The notes beneath the pieces are model-generated. The model searched no databases and had not been told where the DNA came from. It was given only the letters and a program-made list of their open reading frames with translations. A program made the position numbers and the translations under genes. 64,000 nucleotides of DNA, taken from the NCBI RefSeq assembly GCF_003449015.1, contig NZ_QRGD01000003.1, forward strand, positions 547,332 to 611,331, read 5' to 3'. Within the stretch, counting starts at the first letter, position 1. The number at the start of each line of letters is the position of its first letter. The stretch comes from Aureibaculum luteum (GTDB lineage: Bacteria; Bacteroidota; Bacteroidia; Flavobacteriales; Flavobacteriaceae). This document shows, one piece after another, positions 44,419 to 53,400 of this stretch.

Positions 44419-46086
44419 TTACATTCTGATAATTACAAATTCAGACCTCCTGTTTCTTTCATGCTCTGCATCAGTACATTTAACTCCTTCCGTACAACCA
44501 TTAATTATCTGTGTTTCGCCATACCCCTTACCAGTTATTCTTGATACGTCTATACCTCTACCAATAATATAACTAACTGTAGACTTTGCTCTTTTATCCG
44601 ACAACCAGTTATTCCAGTGATCTGTTCCTCTAGAATCGGTATGCGATGCCGCTTCAATAATCATCTTAGGATATTTATTCATTAACTTAACCACTTTCTC
44701 CAATTCATTTTTAGCTAGTCTTGTTAAATATGACGACTCATATTCAAAATAAATTGGATCTATATTTACTCCATAATTACCTGAAGGTAATTTTACAATT
44801 TCATCTGGTAACACATCTGGTAAACCTTCTGGTTTTCTATCAACACCATCTCCTTGTGTACCTTGAGTGCCATTATCACTAACGTTACTCACATAATTCA
44901 TATTGCCTGCACCTAATAACAATGGCATGTTTAATTCTTTATCTGCATCATTAGATGTGGTAAAAGTTATTGACTGTGGTGCAAAACCAATTTTCTTTCC
45001 TTCTAATTTATATTCAGTTTCACATGATATTTTAAATGAGAACGTTGCATCATCTTTAACAATAACCGTTTCAATCACATTTCCGTCTTTATCACTTAAA
45101 ATAACCTCAGAACCCGCTAACAAACTTGTAGAAATTTTATCTCTAACATCACCTGTAACCAATTGTAAACAATTAAAATCAACTGGTTCTTCTTCTGTAA
45201 AAGAATAAATATCGTCATCTCCTTTACTTCCTTCTTCTCTATTTGAAGAAAAATATCCTTTTCTTGTTTCTCCATTTATAATAAATGCAAAGTCATCTCC
45301 TGCAGAATTGATACTTAAGTTTACAGGGTTTGTTATATATCCTTTTAATTTACTAGCATATATATCTATACCACCTTTTCCACCGCTTCTAGTAGATGAA
45401 AAGTATAGTATATCTCCATCTACAAATGGAAACCAATCTTTTGCTTTAGAATTAATTTTTGGTCCTAAATTTTCAGGATTACCAAAGCCACTTTCGTTAA
45501 CTTCGACTTTAAAAATATCCGTTTCACCTAAAGTACCTGGCATATTTGAAGTGAAATACAATGTCTTTTCATCATCACTAAGTGCAGGGTGACCTACTGA
45601 ATATTCAACATTATTAAAAGGCATTGGTATAATGTTAATCCACTCTCCTTTATTGTTAACTGTAGCTTTAAACATAGCCAAGTTTGTATAGCCTTGATTA
45701 TCTATTCCTAATTTTTTATTGTAGTAATTATCTCTAGTAAAATAAACCGTGTTACCATCTTTCGTAAAAGTTACACTGGCTTCATGGTATCTTGAGTTAA
45801 CTTCTCCTTTAAGTTTTCTTTTATTTGCGATTGAACCATCTTCACCAATATCACCTTCATATAAATCTAAAAAGCGTTGTCCATTTGGTTCCCAAACATC
45901 ACGAATTACTCTGAAACCACGTCTCGGTGCAGCAAAAACCAATTTATCTGTTCCGTGAAAAGCAGTACCAAATTCAGATTGTTCAGTGTTTACTTCTAAA
46001 TTATTTATGGAAAATTTACCACCGCCATCTTGGGCATAAAGACATACTACACTTAGCAATAAAACTATTACAAGATATTTTTTCAT
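44419..46086 (-). CDS. PD40-repeat OmpA-family protein (first of two)
   Basis: A 555-aa paralogue of the next gene, with the same order: signal peptide (1-19, ending LYAQ), PD40 repeats (about 30-290, for example YFTSNMPGTLGETDIFKVE and YFSSTRSGGKGGIDIYAS), a CarboxypepD_reg-like domain (about 300-385), a linker with acidic and Gly/Thr-rich sequence (about 400-430), and an OmpA domain (about 440-555; AASHTDSRGTDHWNNWLSDK). The start ATG at 46086 begins the signal peptide. The PorP/SprF gene is upstream. Presumed role: peptidoglycan-linked scaffold of the T9SS or adhesin complex. Confidence 0.9.
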   Translation of the reverse strand: MKKYLVIVLLLSVVCLYAQDGGGKFSINNLEVNTEQSEFGTAFHGTDKLVFAAPRRGFRVIRDVWEPNGQRFLDLYEGDIGEDGSIANKRKLKGEVNSRYHEASVTFTKDGNTVYFTRDNYYNKKLGIDNQGYTNLAMFKATVNNKGEWINIIPMPFNNVEYSVGHPALSDDEKTLYFTSNMPGTLGETDIFKVEVNESGFGNPENLGPKINSKAKDWFPFVDGDILYFSSTRSGGKGGIDIYASKLKGYITNPVNLSINSAGDDFAFIINGETRKGYFSSNREEGSKGDDDIYSFTEEEPVDFNCLQLVTGDVRDKISTSLLAGSEVILSDKDGNVIETVIVKDDATFSFKISCETEYKLEGKKIGFAPQSITFTTSNDADKELNMPLLLGAGNMNYVSNVSDNGTQGTQGDGVDRKPEGLPDVLPDEIVKLPSGNYGVNIDPIYFEYESSYLTRLAKNELEKVVKLMNKYPKMIIEAASHTDSRGTDHWNNWLSDKRAKSTVSYIIGRGIDVSRITGKGYGETQIINGCTEGVKCTDAEHERNRRSEFVIIRM

Positions 46087-46409
46087 TATTAGGTTATTTA
46101 TTTTCTATTAACTTCTTGCCTTTTTCATAGCTTTTTAGCACAATTACAAACAATTATGCAAATTAGAAAATGTTAAAAATTCTAATTATTACCTCTAATA
46201 ACGTCATCATATATGGTTATAGTATTGTTTAGGTAAAATAATTTAAATATTAAATCATCTTAAAAAACTATTAACCCTAAAAATAATGTGAAATACTGTA
46301 AATAAATTATGGTTGTTATAGAGTTATTTTAATTAATTTTTCCCTTTTACCCAAAAAGTTCATTTAAAACAAAGAACAATTCGAATACTATTTTTTAATC
46401 TCTTACTTT
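46087..46409. other. Intergenic region between PorP/SprF and PD40-OmpA
   Basis: This 323-base AT-rich stretch has no credible ORF. I see no T-tract hairpin after the PorP/SprF stop and no exact -7 element for the PD40-OmpA gene. It is the only long gap in the SprF-OmpA part of the locus. Confidence 0.5.
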
Positions 46410-47339
46410 TTAGAAGAATCTAGGTGATTTCAAGTTTTTCTTTGAAAAATCTATATCCCATAGTACAAATACTTCATGAGTACCACTGTTGTAATTTCCT
46501 AAATTAGTGGTTGTATAATCATAGGCATAGCCCAATCGTAAATCTCTAGTTATTCCAAAATTAATTAGACCCGTTACTGAATCACCAAACCTATAACCTA
46601 AACCCAACTCCAATCTATCATTGAATAAAAAGTTTGCATTGGCATCTAAGGATAATGGTGAACCTGTTACTGCTTTGGCCATTACGGAAGGTTTAAATTT
46701 TAATGTTTCAGACAAGCTAAATACATAACCTACTGTACCAAAATAATGCATCTTCTCTGAAGCTTTGCTTATAGTACCATTGTCTTGCTCTAAATGTTTA
46801 GTCTCCAATAAATTTGGAGCGGATAGACCTACATAAAATTTATCGGTATAATAATAAACCCCAGCTCCAAAATTTGGTAAGGTCTCATTTACATTATCTG
46901 AAAATAATGGATCTACTCCAGGTGCTGTTTGTGGCAATACCAACGACAATAAACCTACATCAAAAAAGGTTATTCCTCCTTTTAAACCGAAGGCCAATCT
47001 TCCTTCCTCAGATGTGTTTATTGTATAACTTACATCTGCATAAACATTTGTCTCTTTTACAGGACCATGCTCGTCTAAAATGGCTGAAAAACCACCTCCT
47101 AAATTTTTACCCAATGGGGCATGAATAGCCATAGTAGCTGTTTTAGGAGCTCCTTCAATACCAACCCATTGTAATCTACCTAATAAGCCTATACTCAAGG
47201 TTCCTCGAGAACCTGCATAAGCCGGATTCACAATATTCATGTTGTACATGTATTGTGTATACTGAGGATCTTGTTGACTAAACCCAGCAATGCTTACTAA
47301 ACTTAATACTATGAGTAAAAATGATGATAATTTTCGCAT
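46410..47339 (-). CDS. PorP/SprF-family T9SS membrane protein (copy A)
   Basis: A 309-aa outer-membrane protein. The signal peptide (1-21, ending GFSQ) is followed by the family opening QDPQYTQYMYNMNIVNPAYAG and a barrel of about 14 strands. SprF is needed for secretion or surface attachment of the adhesin SprB in Flavobacterium johnsoniae, and PorP/SprF genes typically follow genes for proteins with type B T9SS C-termini. This gene follows the 2766-aa adhesin gene by 96 bases. By eye it is about 90 percent identical at protein level to copy B, with differences clustered in the signal peptide. Confidence 0.92.
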   Translation of the reverse strand: MRKLSSFLLIVLSLVSIAGFSQQDPQYTQYMYNMNIVNPAYAGSRGTLSIGLLGRLQWVGIEGAPKTATMAIHAPLGKNLGGGFSAILDEHGPVKETNVYADVSYTINTSEEGRLAFGLKGGITFFDVGLLSLVLPQTAPGVDPLFSDNVNETLPNFGAGVYYYTDKFYVGLSAPNLLETKHLEQDNGTISKASEKMHYFGTVGYVFSLSETLKFKPSVMAKAVTGSPLSLDANANFLFNDRLELGLGYRFGDSVTGLINFGITRDLRLGYAYDYTTTNLGNYNSGTHEVFVLWDIDFSKKNLKSPRFF

Positions 47340-47435
47340 AATTTTACTTTAATTTTTAAAGAAATTTATTCCCGTAACTGTTTAAAAGATGCTCTAGAAG
47401 TATGTTTAGTACTCCTAGAACAAATATTTATTTAT

Positions 47436-50400
47436 TTAATAGTTTATATATACCCAACCTGCAATTGGCTCAAGTCCGGCTTCGTTATACTTAATAATAT
47501 AGTAGTACGTTCCAACAGGTACTTTATTCCCTTTACTAATGGTCATCGTTCCACTTGAATAACCATCCCACCAAAGTGGCATTGCTCTTCCATTATTATC
47601 GTATTCATAGACAATATTACCCCACCTGTCATAAACCTCCATTTCGAAGTCTTTATATTGTGCTAAGGCAGGTACAACTAACTCATCATTATCACCATCA
47701 CCATTAGGAGAGAATCCATCAGGTATAATAGTACAAGATGTTGGATCTAAATAATCAGGATAAGCATCTTCATCACAATTATCATTAGTTGGATCACCAT
47801 CTTTATCACCATCTTCATCAATTGTATTAATACCGTCACCATCATCATCAATATCTCTATAGTCAACTTCACTATCTCCAGTTACTAAACCAGCTGTGTT
47901 TACATCCGCTTCTAAAGCATCATCTCTATTAGGTAAGTCAGTCGCTGGGTCTGTGTCAACTGACAGACCGTTAGGATCTGCAAAGTCACCAATAGAACCA
48001 TCATATGCGTCATCTAAACCATCATTATCGTCATCATTTCCACTAGGTGAAACATCTGGCTCACCATTAGCATCATAATCATGACCTTCAATACTATCAG
48101 GAACAGCATCATTATCCGAATCAGCATCTAAATAATCTGGTTGATCTGCACCATCCGTATTTACTGGCGTAAGACCCACTCCATAAGCATCATCTAAACC
48201 ATCACCGTTAGCATCAACACCTAAGGGACTGTTATAATCTGCTGTAGTTTGACCTTCCACATTATCAGGAATACCATCATCATCAGCGTCTAAGTCTAAA
48301 TAATTAGGATGTGTATCTCCATCTGAATCAACTGCTGTTTCTTCTAATGTTAATATTCCATCGTTATCATCATCAATATCTAAGAAGTTCAATTGTGAAT
48401 CTCCATCAGAATTCCAAGGAACATAATTGATATCTGCCAACAATGTATCGTCAGTTTCAATTGGATCAAAAAGACCATTTATTCCGAAGTCAGCTGGAGC
48501 ACCATCAATTACACCATCATTATCAGCATCTAAATCAGCATTACCCGCTTCAACAACATCTAGAATACCATCTCCATCAGCATCTAAATCGAAGTGATTT
48601 GCAATACCGTCACCATCAAAATCATATTCAGACTCAACATCATCATTAGCATCACCGACAGAAATATTATTATCATTATCATCTAGATAAGCTGGAACAC
48701 CATCTCCATCATTATCAGCTAAAGGATCTAACCCTTCAAATTCCATCAAATCAGGGATACCATCGTTATCATCATCTAAATCAATTGGATCTCCACGGCC
48801 ATCTCCATCAAAGTCAGGATATACAGTTAATAACGCTGGATCGGAAATTACATCTGTATCACAAGCAAAGGCTGGTGAAGATAAAACCACTCGATACATA
48901 TAACCATTATATTCTAACGGCACCATAGTTAATGTTAATTCATCTGAGGTTGCTCCTGTAACTGTAGGAACAGTTCCTCCATTAGAAATGTTAGACCAAT
49001 TAACACCAGCATCTGTACTCATTTGCCATTGATACGTAATTGTACTTTGTATATCAACACTAAAACTAGTATTTGCGTTCACAACTATTACATCGTCTAA
49101 TGGTTGTGTTGCGATTGGCAGCACAGCAAGACCTGCTTCTTGGAAATCAAATACACTGTTATTATCTAAATCGTTAGGTATAGTATAACCCGTAGTGCCT
49201 GGAGTATTAACTAAACCATTAGCATCAACTGTTAAACCAGTATCACTACCTAATCTACCACTACCATCAACATCAACTAGACCTGCCTCGATTACATCAT
49301 TACAACCATCATTATCAGCATCTAATTCATGTGAATCTGGTATGCTATCTCCATCTGAATCTGCAGTTACATTTGTAAGTGTTGCAGCAGCAGTATCATC
49401 AGATTCTATTAAGTCTAATAATCCGTTTGTACCAAAATCGGCTGTATTACCATCTAAAATTCCGTCATTATTTAAATCAACTACAGTAGTACCGTTTAAT
49501 TGACCTGACTCCACTACATCATAAATACCATCATTATCTGAATCTAAATCAGATTGGTCTAAAATACCATCTCCGTCCGTATCAAGAACACCTTCTATAG
49601 TATCTGGAATTCCGTCATTATCATCATCTAAATCAGTAATATCTGGAATACCATCTCCGTCATTATCTGGAAATAAATTCAATGTAGCTGGAGCAGAAGT
49701 CCAATTACTATCACAAACAAACACTGGTGATGATAACATTACTCTATATTGATAACCATCATAACTTAAAGGGACTCCACTTAAAGTTAATGCATCAGTT
49801 GTTGCATTACTGTAAGCTGGACTGGCACCTCCATTAGTTATTACTGCCCAAGTTGCACCTCCATCTGTACTTTCGTACCATTGATATGTAATTTCAGCTA
49901 AGATATCAGTACTAAAAGTAACATTAGAATTAATTACTATAGTTTGACTTAGTGGATCGGTATTAACTAAAGGAATACCTAAACTAGTTTGTTGAAAATC
50001 ATAAACTGAATTCAAATCTAAATCATCTGGTATAGTATAACCATCAACCCCACTCGTAACAACTCCATTTGCATCAACTAATAAACCAGCACCAATTGTA
50101 CCATTACCTAAAAGTCCATTTAAATCTCCATCTGTAAAGCCAGCTTCACGAACATCATTACAACCATCATTATCTGCATCTATTTCGTTAGAGTCAGGTG
50201 TGCCATCAGCATCTGAATCATCAGTTAGGTTTGCTAAATTACCACTATCAGGTGCATCTTCTAAAGGATCAAATAATCCGTTTGTACCAACAGTACCTGA
50301 ATTTGCAGCATCAATAACACCATCATTATTTACATCAACAATATTATTAAGAGGATCTAATTGACCTGATTCTACGATATCATAAATACCGTCATTGTCT

Positions 50401-53400
50401 GAATCTAAATCCAAATAATTTGGTACGCCATCTCCGTCAGAATCAAATGCTGGTTCAATTACACCATTATCATCTCCAACAGTATTGTCATTATCATCAT
50501 CATCTAAATATGCTGGAATTCCATCTGCGTCAATATCTGCATAAGGATCAACTCCTCCTGATTCAATTGTATCTGGAATACCATCATTGTCTGAATCTAA
50601 ATCTAAGTAATTCGGTACACCATCACTATCATTATCAGGGAATAAACTCAATACAGCAGGAGCAGATGTCCAGTTACTATCACACGTAAATGCTGGTGAT
50701 GAAAGTATAACTCTGTATTGATAGCCATCATAACTTGCAGGAACTCCTGTTAAAGTTAAGGCATCTGTTGTTGCATTACTGTATGCAGGACTCGCACCTC
50801 CATTAGTTATTGCAGTCCAAGTTGCACCTGCATCAGTACTTTCATACCATCGGTATGTAATTGTTGCTAATAAATCAGTACTAAAAGTTACATTAGCATT
50901 AATAATTAAAGTTTGACTTATAGGGTTTGTGTTTATTACAGGAACGCCTAAACTTGATTGTTGGAAGTCATATACTGAATTAGAATCTAAATCATCTGGA
51001 ACAGTATAACCATCTATTCCACTTGTAACAATACCATTTACATCAACGAATAAGCCCGCACCAAATGTACCATTACCTAATAAACCGTTTAAATCGCCAT
51101 CTGTAAAACCAGCTTCAAGAACATCGTTACATCCATCATTATCAGCATCTATTTCATTAGAATCTGGAATACCATCTGCATCTGAATCAGCGGTTAGGTT
51201 TGCCAAATTACCACTATCAGGTGCATCTTCTAATGGATCAAATAATCCATTTGCACCAACTGTACCTGAGTTGGCAGCATCTATTATACCATCATTATTT
51301 ACATCAACAATATTATTCAGAGCGTCAATTTGACCTGATTCTACTATATCATATATTCCGTCATTGTCTGAATCTAAATCTAAATGGTTTGGTACACCAT
51401 CTCCATCTATGTCATATACATCAGGAATTCCGTTACCATCTAAATCTGTATAATCTGTAACACTACTATCTCCAGCGTTACCATCATCTGTAGTATCCAT
51501 CCAATTTTCAATACCATCACCGTCTTCATCTCCATAAGGATCATTACCCCCTGACTCAATAACATCAGGAATACCATCATTATCTGAATCTGAATCAACA
51601 ATATCATTAATACCATCATTATCCCAATCTATATCTAAAGCTTCTCTCCAATCTGGCTCTCCACCAGGTGTATCAAAATCAGGAAAATCGGTCGGTAAAG
51701 TACCTCCATTTGTAGCATCTAAAACAGAATCATCTGTATCATAAGCATTATGTAATCCATCTCCGTCAGCATCAGCATTTGCTGGTAATGGCGATGTATC
51801 TGCCGTACCATCATTATTAGTGTCCCACCCTTCTAAACTATCTAAATCTCCATCATTATCAGAATCAGTATCTGTATAATCTGGGTTATCAGTTCCGTCT
51901 GTATTTGTAGGTACGATAGCTCCGTTTGGATCAAGAATATCAATTACACCCACTGTATTTCCATCATCTCCATCATAATTATCATCAAGACCATCATTAT
52001 CTGCATCAACATTTGAAGGAGGTCTATATCCAGCTGTAGTTTGACCTTCAATATCATCAACAATACCATCATCATCAGCGTCAATATCCACGTAATCTGC
52101 TCCTTGCATGCTGTCAGTATTTGGAATTGGTAATGGCGTACCTTCTAAAGTGTCGTGTAATCCATTATTGTTTGCATCTAGTAATGTAGACGGATCACCA
52201 GATGTTGCATAATCAACATGAGCATCACCATCAATATCTACACCACCAGCTTCAATAACATCAGAAATACCATCAGCATCTGAGTCTAAATCTAAATAAT
52301 TTGGTAAGCCATCGTTATCAAAATCATCTTCACCTTCGGTAGCATCAAGAATTCCATCATTATCTGAATCTAAGTCAACATAATTAGGTATTCCATCATT
52401 GTCTTTATCTCCAACAGGTAATGGGGTAGCTGCTGTAGTATCATCTAACCCATCATTATTTGAATCAGCAAATCCATCTACGATTCCGTCATCGTTTAAA
52501 TCAACTCCACCTGCCTCAACAACGTCATTTATTCCATCATCGTCAGAATCTAAATCTAAATAATCTGGAACTGCATCTCCGTCTGAACTTGGAACAGGTA
52601 AAGGCGTTGTTTCAGTAGCATCATCAAGTCCGTTGCCATCAGTGTCTGTAAAACCATCTATAATTCCGTCGCCATCTAAATCTATCCCTCCTGCTTCTGT
52701 TACATCAGTAATACCATCATTATCAGAATCTAAATCTAAATAATCTGGCACAACATCTCCATCTGTATTAGGTACTGGAAGTGGAGATAATGCTGTGTTA
52801 TCATCTAAACCATCTCCATTACCATCGAAAAACCCATCTAAAATACCATCTCCATCTGCGTCTGTACCACCAGCTTCTGTAACATCTGTAATACCATCAT
52901 TGTCAGAATCTAAATCTAAATAATCAAACACACCATCTCCATCCGTATCACAGTGAGATACTAAAGAATTTAACCCAATTGTAGTGGTATTAGGGCCAGT
53001 TGTAGTTATTGTCAATGTTGTTATATTAACCCATTTAAAATATGAAACTCCTGTAATATTTGGTATTGCAAAATCATTTATATAAGCAACTCCGTCAATA
53101 CTAGCTGGACTTCCAATAACTTCATGACTCCCCATTAGTGAAACAACTTCGTCTGCTGGTACACCAAACAACCAACCTTCATCATTCGCATTCACATGAT
53201 CAAAACCAATAACCACTGTCAATGGTGAAGCAAAAGTAAAAGTAACACTCTCATCTGGACCACTTAACAGAAGTGAACCCGGGTTCCCTCCATGACCTAA
53301 TGTTGAGTTACTTGTATATTGACCTGTAGACGAAAATAATTTAGACCCCCCATTTACATTGTACGCCATAGTAAATGGAACTCCTTTTATAGTCCCTGAA

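Noticed and set aside
48443..51460. Plus-strand ORFs opposite the adhesin gene encoding His/Tyr/Leu-rich proteins
   Set aside because: They are the antisense of the Asp/Asn-codon-rich TSP3 repeats, which contain few stop codons on the other strand. They have no start signals, no family similarity and biased composition.
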